Source: an uncultured Christensenella sp. (GTDB lineage: Bacteria; Bacillota; Clostridia; Christensenellales; UBA1242). Taken from it: a DNA stretch of 29,853 nt. The stretch's first letter is position 1, and each line of letters opens with the position of its first letter. Below, one piece after another: positions 1 through 6,841 of this stretch. The position numbers and the translations under genes are program-made. The stretch covers positions 1-29,853 of the forward strand of contig CAOKRZ010000004.1 of NCBI GenBank assembly GCA_948471335.1, read 5' to 3'. The notes beneath the pieces were generated by a model that did no database searches, was not told the DNA's origin, and was given only the letters and a program-made list of their open reading frames with translations.

Positions 1-191
1 CTGGGCTTATTGACACTCCGCTTACTGATAGCACAGGGGAAGATCCAAGTTGGACAACTGATGTTTCAATCATCAAAAGAATTGGCAAGCCAGAAGAAAT
101 TGCAGATGCAATCGAATTTCTGTTGTCAGATAAAGCAAAATACATCACAGGTCAAGTCTTGGCAGTTGATGGCGGGTTTACTTTGAAATAA
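1..191 (+). CDS. Short-chain dehydrogenase/reductase, C-terminal fragment (5' end outside window)
   Basis: This is the last 62 codons of an SDR-family oxidoreductase; the reading frame enters at base 3 and stops at 189-191. The visible part holds the family's C-terminal landmarks: a GLLDTPLTD loop after the substrate-binding region, an RIGKPEEIADAIEFLLSD helix and the closing GQVLAVDGGF motif. These match FabG-like NAD(P)-dependent enzymes. The cofactor and catalytic motifs lie outside the window, so activity and substrate cannot be judged. A second SDR follows 49 bases downstream on the same strand, so the two form a tandem pair, although the second has its own promoter. Family assignment is secure; the specific function is not. 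Confidence 0.85.
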   Translation, partial: GLIDTPLTDSTGEDPSWTTDVSIIKRIGKPEEIADAIEFLLSDKAKYITGQVLAVDGGFTLK

Positions 192-211
192 TTTTTAATT
201 ATTTAGATATA

Positions 212-220
212 TGATATAAT
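212..220 (+). promoter_or_regulatory. Extended -10 promoter for the second SDR
   Basis: TGA-TATAAT lies at 212-220, 20 bases before the ATG. The -35 region at 192-197 (TTTTTA) is poor, so the TGN extension probably matters. A Shine-Dalgarno (AGGAG) follows at about 230-234. Confidence 0.6.
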
Positions 221-240
221 GAAATTGATAGGAGAATGAT

Positions 241-972
241 ATGTTCAAAAATAAGGTTGCTGTCGTTACAGGTGGGACAAGTGGGATTGGCTATGGCATT
301 TCAAAACAATTTATTGAAAATGGAGCGAAAGTTATAGCTATATATAGAAATGATGAGAAAAAAGCTGCAAAAGCACAAAAAGAACTTTCAAAATTGGGAG
401 ATTTTAGTTGTATAAAGGCAGATATTACAAAAGAGGAAGAAATAAAAAAAGTTTTTGATAAAATAATACGATTAGATTTCTTAATTAATTGTGCTGGAAT
501 AAGTAATGAAGATTACATCGAAAAACTTACACTAGAACAGATTAAAGAAACAATAGATGTAAATCTTATTGGTAAGATTGTTTGTTGCAGGAGTGCATTG
601 CCATTATTAAGAAAATCAAAATCAGCTGTTGTTATAAATATTGCTTCAAGGTTTGCAGAAAGACCATTGGCCACTTGCATACCTTATACGACAAGTGAGG
701 CTGCAATTGTGATGTTGTCTAAGAATCTTGCACTTGAATGGGCTCCTTATAAAATAAGAGTTAATACGGTAAGCCCATCTTTAACGTTGACTCCATTAAC
801 GAAAAAACTTTACACAAAAGAAGAGATTGTGGAAACAGCAAAGAGAAATCCTTTAAATAGACTTGGTGAAGTTGAAGATACGGCAAATGTAGTAATGTTT
901 TTATGTAGTGAAAAGGCATCTTATATTAACGGTGAAAACATTAACGTAAATGGTGGAATTTTATTGATTTAA
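241..972 (+). CDS. Short-chain dehydrogenase/reductase with substituted catalytic lysine
   Basis: This 243-residue Rossmann-fold SDR has a TGGTSGIG dinucleotide motif (residues 10-17), an acidic residue D61 in the adenine loop, NCAG (83-86), the structural N108, catalytic S136 and Y149, and a C-terminal GENINVNGG motif. Length and layout fit FabG-like NAD(P)-dependent reductases. The catalytic YxxxK motif reads Y149-T-T-S-E153, so the lysine that lowers the Tyr pKa and binds the ribose is glutamate (codon GAG at 697-699; AAG would need one change). The Ser-Tyr spacing of 13 is normal, which makes misalignment unlikely. It may be a non-catalytic or altered-specificity member. It has its own extended -10 promoter and an AGGAG ribosome site, and a terminator follows at 985-1023. 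Confidence 0.88.
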   Translation: MFKNKVAVVTGGTSGIGYGISKQFIENGAKVIAIYRNDEKKAAKAQKELSKLGDFSCIKADITKEEEIKKVFDKIIRLDFLINCAGISNEDYIEKLTLEQIKETIDVNLIGKIVCCRSALPLLRKSKSAVVINIASRFAERPLATCIPYTTSEAAIVMLSKNLALEWAPYKIRVNTVSPSLTLTPLTKKLYTKEEIVETAKRNPLNRLGEVEDTANVVMFLCSEKASYINGENINVNGGILLI

Positions 973-984
973 TTTATAAAATCT

Positions 985-1023
985 GATTCACTTTTGTCTT
1001 TATGGGCATAAGTGAATTTTTTA
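985..1023 (+). terminator. Rho-independent terminator after the SDR
   Basis: ATTCACTT (986-993) pairs with AAGTGAAT (1010-1017) across a 16-base loop and is followed by a T run. It sits 13 bases after the SDR stop. Confidence 0.7.
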
Positions 1024-1034
1024 TTTAAAAGATG

Positions 1035-1063
1035 ATGCAAAAGTGAGAAATGTATGTTATAAT
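1035..1063 (+). promoter_or_regulatory. Extended -10 promoter abutting the RlmN-like gene (leaderless)
   Basis: TGT-TATAAT lies at 1055-1063, with a weak -35 (ATGCAA, 1035-1040) at 17-nt spacing. The hexamer ends 6 bases before the ATG at 1070, so the predicted +1 is the A of the start codon. Confidence 0.6.
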
Positions 1064-1069
1064 GTTGCT

Positions 1070-1900
1070 ATGGAAATTATAGAAAAAGTAAAGTCTGCTG
1101 ACAAGATGGCTGTCAAACTATTACAAAAATCAAAAGATGGCTATTTATGCGAAACTGTGGTGGTTGATTATTATAATAAAAACATAATATGTTTTTCATG
1201 TGCTTTGGGATGCCCTGTTGGCTGCAAGATGTGTTATAACGGGGTATACAAAAATTTCATACGCAACTTGAACGCAGATGAAATTGTCGCACAAATAAAA
1301 AACGCAATGGCTTTTATTGACCCTAAAAAAGTGACACTATTTTCTGCAATGGGTGTTGGTGAACCACTATTGAATTATGAAAATGTGGCAAAAGCTTTTA
1401 TTGCTTTGAACACGGAATTTTCTGGTAATAAGTTTGCAATGGCCACAACATTACCAAGCAGCAAAAATCTGGAAGAATTTTTGAGCATGATTAGAGATGT
1501 GGAGAAATTTAAAATAATGATAAGTTTGCATGCTCCGACAACTGCTTTGAGATATAAAATAATACCTATCAAAACTGCAGTGAAAAAGTTGGTTAATGAT
1601 AGTATTAAGATTTCTAAAAAGTTCAATAGAGAATGTGAATTTAACTATTTGCTTTTTGATAAGTTTAATGATTCTAAAGAACACGCAGTCAAACTTGCTA
1701 AGCTTATTCCGGATGAATATGTTATAAAAATAAACCACTTCAATCATGTGCAGGGTGTTGAATTGAAACCAAGCACAAATTATGACGGTTTTATATCGAC
1801 ACTTAAACAGCTTAATAAGAAAGTGGAAGAATATTCAACAAATGGTGAAGATATCGGTGCCGCATGTGGGCAGTTATGTTCTAACAAGAAATTGGACTAG
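1070..1900 (+). CDS. Short RlmN/Cfr-family radical SAM protein
   Basis: This 276-residue radical SAM protein has the CxxxCxxC cluster at C48, C52 and C55 (SAM and 4Fe-4S binding). It also keeps the two extra cysteines used by RlmN/Cfr methyltransferases: C41, exactly seven residues before the first cluster cysteine (C118 in E. coli RlmN), and C266 in the C-terminal GEDIGAACGQL motif. A GVGEPLLNY segment matches the family GxGEPL motif. It is about 65 residues shorter than the canonical rlmN at 16825, mainly at the N-terminus, where RlmN carries a small helical RNA-binding domain. I chose ATG 1070 because an in-frame GTG at 1043 would put the -10 hexamer inside the gene; no Shine-Dalgarno precedes 1070. 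It probably methylates an adenosine in RNA; the target is unknown. Confidence 0.8.
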   Translation: MEIIEKVKSADKMAVKLLQKSKDGYLCETVVVDYYNKNIICFSCALGCPVGCKMCYNGVYKNFIRNLNADEIVAQIKNAMAFIDPKKVTLFSAMGVGEPLLNYENVAKAFIALNTEFSGNKFAMATTLPSSKNLEEFLSMIRDVEKFKIMISLHAPTTALRYKIIPIKTAVKKLVNDSIKISKKFNRECEFNYLLFDKFNDSKEHAVKLAKLIPDEYVIKINHFNHVQGVELKPSTNYDGFISTLKQLNKKVEEYSTNGEDIGAACGQLCSNKKLD

Positions 1901-1920
1901 TTAAAGTTTAAGTATAAAAT
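1892..1920 (+). promoter_or_regulatory. Sigma-A-type promoter for the duplicated unknown protein
   Basis: TTGGAC (1892-1897), a 17-nt spacer and TAAAAT (1915-1920) overlap the end of the preceding gene. A Shine-Dalgarno (AAGGAG) follows just before the ATG at 1958. Confidence 0.55.
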
Positions 1921-1957
1921 CGGGCAGATAAAGAAATACACTTCAAAGGAGAAAATT

Positions 1958-3034
1958 ATGAAATTTTATCATGGAAGCAAAGATGGCGAGATAAAAAGAC
2001 TGGATAGAAATCACAGTCGTGACGGGTTTGTTTATGCGACATCAAGCAGGCTTGTTGCTCTTACTTATGCAGTCAAGGCACGTCCAAATCTTTTTACAAC
2101 AGAGAAAGGAAAGGAATGTTTTTTGGAAGTTTTTCCAAATCTTTTTGAAAAAGTGGTTGAAGGCAAAAGCGCATATATTTATACGCTTGAGGATAAAGGG
2201 TTTGAGCCTATACCTCAAAGCGAACGCTGTGGGCATCAGCACTGCTTTAGAGTTGCAAGTAATGTAAAAATTGTGGATAAAGAATTCATTCCAAGCATCT
2301 ATGACGAGCTTATGAAGTACGTTGAGTCGGGAGAGTTTGTTGTCGTAAGGTACAACAAAATGCCAAAAATGAAACGTAATAGTATAGTTGAAGAAATGGC
2401 CAAGACTGCAAAAACTTTAAGTCAAGATGTGATTGACAATCCAGAAAACTTTTGGAGTATGTTTTTGGAACAAAAATTATATCACGTATCAAATGTGCCA
2501 AACTTAAAGGTTTTAAAGCCAAGAGTTTCATCTCATGGCAAGGCCTATGTGTACGCAACAAAAAATCTGGAATTTTCACTGTTGTTTGGCAGCACAAAAA
2601 GCAAGGGGGATTTTGATGGTACGTATGGGATAAAAGATGGCGTCCCATACTTCTATGAGGCATATGAAGGTGCATTCAGGAGAAGATTTGAAGGTGAGAA
2701 ATGCTATATTTACGAAGTCGACCCGACTGACTTCCAAGAAGAAAAAACAACTTTTAAAGGTGAAGTTGTCAGTGAAGTACCTGTGAAGATTTTGGGGTGC
2801 GAAGTTGTTGAGGACCTTTATGCTTATCTCAATGATCTTATTGCAAAAGGTGAGATCGTATTCAAAAAATATAGCCTTGACGCAGAATATCAAAAAATGA
2901 TAAGAGCTCATCTCAAAAATCGTCTTGAAATGTTTGGGATATGCAAAAATAAAGAAGCTTCGATATACAAATTCTGCATGGAGAAATATCCAGATATTGT
3001 GAACGAAGTTGCAAACAGCTTAAAAAATGATTAA
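1958..3034 (+). CDS. Unrecognised protein with internal duplication, possibly ADP-ribosyltransferase-like
   Basis: This 358-residue soluble protein is built from two related halves. Half one starts with FYHGS (H5), then GFVYATS (Y26), SAYIYTLED (71-79), and VKIVDKEFI before an ELMKYVESGE helix. Half two repeats the order: LYHVS (H176), AYVYATK (Y199), KCYIYEVDP (248-256), and VKILGCEVV before a YLNDLIAKGE helix. A His in an opening YHGS strand and a Tyr in a GxxYAT strand recall the H-Y signature of PARP/Tpt1-type ADP-ribosyltransferase folds; that link is my inference. No signal peptide or membrane segment is visible. It has a good ribosome site and its own promoter, and the amidohydrolase-like gene follows after 24 bases, so the two are probably co-transcribed. 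It could equally be an uncharacterised domain with no enzymatic role. Confidence 0.6.
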   Translation: MKFYHGSKDGEIKRLDRNHSRDGFVYATSSRLVALTYAVKARPNLFTTEKGKECFLEVFPNLFEKVVEGKSAYIYTLEDKGFEPIPQSERCGHQHCFRVASNVKIVDKEFIPSIYDELMKYVESGEFVVVRYNKMPKMKRNSIVEEMAKTAKTLSQDVIDNPENFWSMFLEQKLYHVSNVPNLKVLKPRVSSHGKAYVYATKNLEFSLLFGSTKSKGDFDGTYGIKDGVPYFYEAYEGAFRRRFEGEKCYIYEVDPTDFQEEKTTFKGEVVSEVPVKILGCEVVEDLYAYLNDLIAKGEIVFKKYSLDAEYQKMIRAHLKNRLEMFGICKNKEASIYKFCMEKYPDIVNEVANSLKND

Positions 3035-3058
3035 ATACTGAAAATATAAGGGAAAAAT

Positions 3059-3691
3059 ATGAAAAGTTTAATAAGACAAACGCAAGCCAAGCGTAAGGCA
3101 TTTATAAAAGCGAACAAAGCAAAGAGTTTTACTGTTGTAGAAGGCAAGAGGCGAGTTTTGATCTCTGCACCACATGGTGTTTGGCAGGTGAGGCTGGGTA
3201 AGGGCAAGTGGACTGAAGCTGGAAGTTTAGCCATTGCCTTGTATGTTGCAGAAAAAACGGAAAGTTTTTTGATTGCGAAAACTAAGTGTGATTTTGATGA
3301 TGCAAACTTTGACGATCCAAGTGACTATAAAAATGAAGTCTATAGACTTATTGCGGAGAACAGAATAAAATATGTCATAGATTTTCATGGGCTTGCGCAC
3401 AACAGAGGGATTGATGTCAATCTTGGCACTCATATTGGGAAGAATGTAGAGGTCAACAAAAGACTTTTTAACAGTTTGAAAGCGGATCTCGAAAAGGAGT
3501 TTGTTGTAAGCGTAGATAATCCGTTTATGGGATCAGTAAGAACTGTTTCCAGCAGCGTGAAAAATACGTTCCCTGAAATTTGGAGTTTACAGATTGAAGT
3601 TGACTGGGAAATCATAGATAAAAAGAAAAATGTAGAAAGATTTAAGAGGTTAACTGAAATTATTATTAGCTTTATAAATTTGTTGTGGTAA
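3059..3691 (+). CDS. N-formylglutamate amidohydrolase-like zinc hydrolase
   Basis: This 210-residue protein shows the pattern of the N-formylglutamate amidohydrolase family: an early SAPHG motif (H39), E53 in a TEAG turn, an IDFHG motif (D109, H110) and a late LQIEV motif (E180). These residues would hold a catalytic zinc. It is shorter than histidine-degradation HutG enzymes and there is no hut gene nearby, so the substrate is probably another N-acylated amino acid or peptide. It has no signal peptide and should be cytoplasmic. It lies 24 bases after the duplicated unknown protein with only a short AAGGGA ribosome site between them, which suggests one transcript. Confidence 0.65.
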   Translation: MKSLIRQTQAKRKAFIKANKAKSFTVVEGKRRVLISAPHGVWQVRLGKGKWTEAGSLAIALYVAEKTESFLIAKTKCDFDDANFDDPSDYKNEVYRLIAENRIKYVIDFHGLAHNRGIDVNLGTHIGKNVEVNKRLFNSLKADLEKEFVVSVDNPFMGSVRTVSSSVKNTFPEIWSLQIEVDWEIIDKKKNVERFKRLTEIIISFINLLW

Positions 3692-3709
3692 TTTGCACTG
3701 TAAATGGGG

Positions 3710-3738
3710 TTGCCAGACAGATTTATTTGTGATAAAAT
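3710..3738 (+). promoter_or_regulatory. Promoter for the HExxH protein
   Basis: TTGCCA (3710-3715), a 17-nt spacer and TGA-TAAAAT (hexamer 3733-3738). The 16-base stretch TGTGATAAAATGATAA (3728-3743) is repeated exactly at 4858-4873. Confidence 0.65.
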
Positions 3739-3756
3739 GATAAAAGAGGTGCAAGC

Positions 3757-4800
3757 GTGAAAAACGACAAAAATAAGTTATCAGTGAAAGATAGAATCAA
3801 ACGCATTTTGGAAGATGAAGAGTTTCGCAGCTTTTGTGAAAGATGTCAAAAAGAGAATTCTTCTTTTGAAGATGATTTTAAAATCTCTGAAAAAGTTGCC
3901 CAGCTCAGCATGCAAGCAAAAGCTGACTTTTCTTTGCTTCAATTGGGCGACGAGAGATTTTCTGCTGGAATGGTTGAAAAGTGCGTTGTTGACTTTTACA
4001 AAAGTCTTGACGTCTTGACTCCAGAAATGAAACCTTTAATGAACGACCTTTTGAACAACCGTCAATATGTGTCACTTGAAGACGAAAAAACTGATAGATC
4101 TTATTGCTGTTACAGCAGAGATGAAAACGACAAAGAGCATAGAAACATCTTTATCAACCTTGAAGGAAGAGTTGGTGATGCTTGCAATGCGATACATGAA
4201 ATGTGTCACTCTTTAAGCAAGGGGTTTATTGAAGGGAAACGTCCAAAAGACAGAAGGATGAGTGAGATTTGCACAGTGATTTGCGACAATTTGTCAAACA
4301 CATATTTAATGAATCAATTCCCAGAGTTAAAAAAGAATTTCATTGCCAATTCCATTCATGCACAGGTTTTGAATGTTTCTAAAGCAAGGGAATCATTGCT
4401 TGATGGATTAATTATCAAACTTATGACAGGGCAAATGTCAGTGAATGAGTGCGAGAAGAAATATAGCGGATTGTTTTTAAATCACCCTGGCATAGTGCTT
4501 AATTGTATTAAAAACATTGAAAATTATGAATTTACAAACATGCTTGAAAGCAAATATTTGGTTCCGCAGGCAGTTTCATTATACGTCGCTGATATTTTCA
4601 AAGATAACCCAAAGAAAGGCGCTGAAATGTTTAAAATGATTTTGGAAAATGACTGCGATTGGACTTTGGAAGAAACACTTCAATATCTCGGCATTGAATC
4701 TGTTGAAAGTTTGATTGACGAGTATGTCGCAAAATTTCCTGAAAGAATGAAAGCTCTTGAAGAAGATTTTAATAAAACAACCCAAGTTGAAAGTGATTGA
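3757..4800 (+). CDS. Unrecognised HExxH zinc-metallopeptidase-like protein
   Basis: The gene starts at GTG, chosen because an AGAGGTG ribosome site precedes it at the proper distance and no closer ATG exists. The 347-residue product has a charged helical N-terminus and an AIHEMCHSLSKG helix carrying HExxH (H147, E148, H151). E170, 19 residues later in a MSEICTVI helix, is a plausible third zinc ligand, as in gluzincins. The rest looks alpha-helical, and the C-terminus is rich in Glu and Lys. No signal peptide or membrane anchor is visible, so it would act inside the cell. I cannot name a family; the metallopeptidase assignment rests on one motif and its helical context. It has its own promoter and a terminator at 4826-4850. 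Confidence 0.6.
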   Translation: MKNDKNKLSVKDRIKRILEDEEFRSFCERCQKENSSFEDDFKISEKVAQLSMQAKADFSLLQLGDERFSAGMVEKCVVDFYKSLDVLTPEMKPLMNDLLNNRQYVSLEDEKTDRSYCCYSRDENDKEHRNIFINLEGRVGDACNAIHEMCHSLSKGFIEGKRPKDRRMSEICTVICDNLSNTYLMNQFPELKKNFIANSIHAQVLNVSKARESLLDGLIIKLMTGQMSVNECEKKYSGLFLNHPGIVLNCIKNIENYEFTNMLESKYLVPQAVSLYVADIFKDNPKKGAEMFKMILENDCDWTLEETLQYLGIESVESLIDEYVAKFPERMKALEEDFNKTTQVESD

Positions 4801-4825
4801 TGCAATAAATAGCCAATGGATTAAG

Positions 4826-4850
4826 AAGGCTGAAAATATTAGCCTTTTTT
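4826..4850 (+). terminator. Rho-independent terminator after the HExxH gene
   Basis: AAGGCT (4826-4831) pairs with AGCCTT (4841-4846) over a 9-base loop, and T6 ends the element. It lies just upstream of the next promoter. Confidence 0.75.
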
Positions 4851-4859
4851 GTTTCGGTG

Positions 4860-4868
4860 TGATAAAAT
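4860..4868 (+). promoter_or_regulatory. Extended -10 promoter for the 189-residue protein
   Basis: TGA-TAAAAT lies at 4860-4868 inside a 16-base stretch identical to the promoter at 3728-3743. The -35 is poor (TTAGCC or TAGCCT, within the preceding terminator). The predicted +1 is near 4875. Confidence 0.55.
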
Positions 4869-4874
4869 GATAAT

Positions 4875-4898
4875 GTATCAAAGTTTGTGCTTTGATGC
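4875..4898 (+). other. Stem-loop at the predicted 5' end of a leader
   Basis: GTATCAAAG (4875-4883) pairs with CTTTGATGC (4890-4898) with one G-U wobble around a 6-base loop, TTTGTG. The stem starts exactly at the predicted transcription start. It ends about 10 bases before the AGGTG ribosome site. It may protect the mRNA 5' end, or it may be an operator-like palindrome. Confidence 0.5.
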
Positions 4899-4918
4899 AA
4901 ATTAGATATAGGTGAATT

Positions 4919-5488
4919 ATGATTAAAATTAAAAATAAGAAAGATGCAATTGTGAAGATGAAAGAGCTTAAGCTTAACTATATGCCGCTTGACTTTTTCG
5001 ATTCAAAAGACAAAGAGGGCATTAAAAAGTTTTTTGACAAATATCAAGCTGAAGAGTATATTTTGCGTGACACTACAAAACCAAAAGGGCAATACTTTTA
5101 TGTCAAAAATTTTGAAGAGGCTGAAGAGTTTTTGAAAAAGTTTAAAAGTGAAGTGACTGTTGGTGTTTCATACAGACCATATGTTGAAGACCAAATTCTT
5201 GTCGGTGACATCAAAGTGACAAGAGGTGCTTATGGAGACACGGTCGACTTGACCGCACGTACTGACACTAGCGCGAATCAAAGAAACATCTATGAAGAGC
5301 CAGAATACAACTTGCACGCGAGCCTAGACGAAGACCGCGTTTGGAGCATCCCTGGATTTTCAAAAATCATGAAATATATTTCAGAACATGAGCTTTATAA
5401 TATTATCATTGAATTTTCTGTTTATGACTGCAAAATCGGAATAAACAGAGAAAATGTTTTAATCAGTGAAATAAGAACAGAATATTGA
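4919..5488 (+). CDS. Unrecognised 189-residue protein
   Basis: I do not recognise this family with confidence. The product begins with a Lys-rich segment and a KMKELKLNYMP helix. Next come an EEYILRDTTKPKGQYFYV strand-turn-strand, a DQILVGDIKVTRG hairpin, a YNLHASLDE segment, and a C-terminal IIEFSVYDCKIGINRENVLI-type strand pair ending in SEIRTEY. The alternating acidic strands and the closing E-x-R-T-E-Y resemble part of an ATP-grasp-like fold, but no complete nucleotide site is visible, so this is only a suggestion. No signal peptide or membrane span is present. It is a single-gene unit: its own extended -10 promoter, a 5' stem-loop and an AGGTG ribosome site precede it, and a terminator at 5495-5532 follows. 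Confidence 0.7.
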   Translation: MIKIKNKKDAIVKMKELKLNYMPLDFFDSKDKEGIKKFFDKYQAEEYILRDTTKPKGQYFYVKNFEEAEEFLKKFKSEVTVGVSYRPYVEDQILVGDIKVTRGAYGDTVDLTARTDTSANQRNIYEEPEYNLHASLDEDRVWSIPGFSKIMKYISEHELYNIIIEFSVYDCKIGINRENVLISEIRTEY

Positions 5489-5494
5489 TTTATT

Positions 5495-5532
5495 AACAAT
5501 ATCATAATGCTTGATTGTGATATTGTTTTTTT
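5495..5532 (+). terminator. Rho-independent terminator overlapping the MFS promoter
   Basis: AACAATATCA (5495-5504) pairs perfectly with TGATATTGTT (5518-5527) over a 13-base loop, followed directly by Ts. The -35 of the next gene (5511-5516) lies in the loop and its -10 (5535-5540) begins right after the T run. Confidence 0.75.
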
Positions 5533-5540
5533 GTTATAAT
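5511..5540 (+). promoter_or_regulatory. Promoter abutting the MFS gene (leaderless)
   Basis: TTGATT (5511-5516), an 18-nt spacer and TGT-TATAAT (hexamer 5535-5540). Six bases separate the hexamer from the ATG at 5547, so the transcript should begin at the start codon. Confidence 0.7.
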
Positions 5541-5546
5541 AAACTC

Positions 5547-6833
5547 ATGAAATTAGATTTACAAGAGATAAAAAAGAGCGATAAAAAGCAAAAAAATGTT
5601 TTGATTGGAATGAAACTTTTAAAAAATGTTATGGTCATTTTTTCCACAATATTTTTAAATGTTTATATTTTCAAATCGCTCAATAATAACGTTGAACTTT
5701 ATATTTGTGGGTTGCTATGCTCAATTGGATTTGCAGAGTTGATTTCATTTGTGCTTTTTCACGTATTATCCAGAAAGAACACAATGATTGTATATAGATG
5801 TAGTTTTGTGTTAGACATCATTTTGATTGTTTCAGTTCTTTTTATTAAAACTCCGACATTTCCAATTATACTTTTATTTTACTTTTTGCAAGAGTTGTCG
5901 AATGCTTGCTTTTATGGGCCGCATGAAATTGGTGAGATGCAGCATACTTCTTCAAAAAATTCAAACAAATATTTGGCAAAATCGACTAGCATTTCAAGCC
6001 TCGTCAAAATTGTTTCACCTTTTTTAAGTGGCCTTATAATCAACAAAATGTCTTATGCGGTGCTCTTCGTTGTTGTAGGTGTTGTTGCAGCAATAATGTT
6101 TGCGCTATCGATTTTTATGCGTGATTTTGATGTGAGAGATAATAAACTTGATTTGAAAACATTTTGTAAAAAGGCTTTTAAATATCCTCAAGCGCGCAGA
6201 TTTTATCTTTCATTCACATTCTTTAGGCTTTCAATGGGAGGCACAATTTATACAATACTTCCAGTAATTCTTTTTATGAAGACAGGCTCTGAATTCTCTT
6301 TGGGAAGTTGGTCGTCACTGTTCTCTTTTCTTACAATTGTAACGCTTCTTACTTTTATGTTTGTAAAAAATTACAAATTGAAAGTTATTCTATCTGTGGC
6401 AATGATTTGTTGCGCAAGCCTATTGATAACTTTTTGGACAAGCCTTGTTTCTTTTATAATATTTAATGTTGTTTATTACATGTTTGAAAAGCTTTATGAA
6501 AATGAAATATTTTCAACACGGCTTAATGTTATTAAACTTCCTGAACTAGAAAAATATAAAAGGGAACATCATTTAATTTATGATTTGTTTGCCAATATTG
6601 GCTATGCTGTTGGTTATAGTGTCATTCTTTTGCTTTACAAGACAATTCCTTCAGCAAATGCCTTGTCGATGATAATAAGCATTGTTGGGCTTCTTATTAT
6701 TGTGTCAGCAATACTCCTTATCTTATCAAAAAAATCATATGAAAAAGAAATTAATGAAATAGAAAGTAATTTTATTGTAGAAGGTGATAATATTGGGGAA
6801 AGTAAAGTTTCGAATGAAGACACAAAAATTTAA
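5547..6833 (+). CDS. Major facilitator superfamily-type permease
   Basis: This 428-residue membrane protein has about 12 hydrophobic helices and a central cytoplasmic loop near the middle (after MRDFDVRDNK), which is the 6+6 helix layout of MFS transporters. The N-terminus is charged (LQEIKKSDKKQKN) and cytoplasmic; the C-terminal tail of about 30 residues is hydrophilic and acidic. No drug-antiporter motif stands out, so the substrate is unknown. A longer frame from TTG 5511 exists, but that TTG is the -35 element and the -10 would be coding. The ATG at 5547 lies 6 bases after the -10 with no Shine-Dalgarno, as expected for a leaderless mRNA. Its terminator (6842-6872) is shared with the convergent HA-repeat sigma gene. 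Confidence 0.78.
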   Translation: MKLDLQEIKKSDKKQKNVLIGMKLLKNVMVIFSTIFLNVYIFKSLNNNVELYICGLLCSIGFAELISFVLFHVLSRKNTMIVYRCSFVLDIILIVSVLFIKTPTFPIILLFYFLQELSNACFYGPHEIGEMQHTSSKNSNKYLAKSTSISSLVKIVSPFLSGLIINKMSYAVLFVVVGVVAAIMFALSIFMRDFDVRDNKLDLKTFCKKAFKYPQARRFYLSFTFFRLSMGGTIYTILPVILFMKTGSEFSLGSWSSLFSFLTIVTLLTFMFVKNYKLKVILSVAMICCASLLITFWTSLVSFIIFNVVYYMFEKLYENEIFSTRLNVIKLPELEKYKREHHLIYDLFANIGYAVGYSVILLLYKTIPSANALSMIISIVGLLIIVSAILLILSKKSYEKEINEIESNFIVEGDNIGESKVSNEDTKI

Positions 6834-6841
6834 AATTAAAT

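Noticed and set aside
1..972. The two adjacent SDR genes as a single broken gene
   Set aside because: The first ends with a complete SDR C-terminus and the second begins with a complete cofactor motif and its own promoter and ribosome site.
1043..1069. GTG start for the RlmN-like protein nine codons upstream
   Set aside because: The added residues encode the TATAAT hexamer and match no family sequence.
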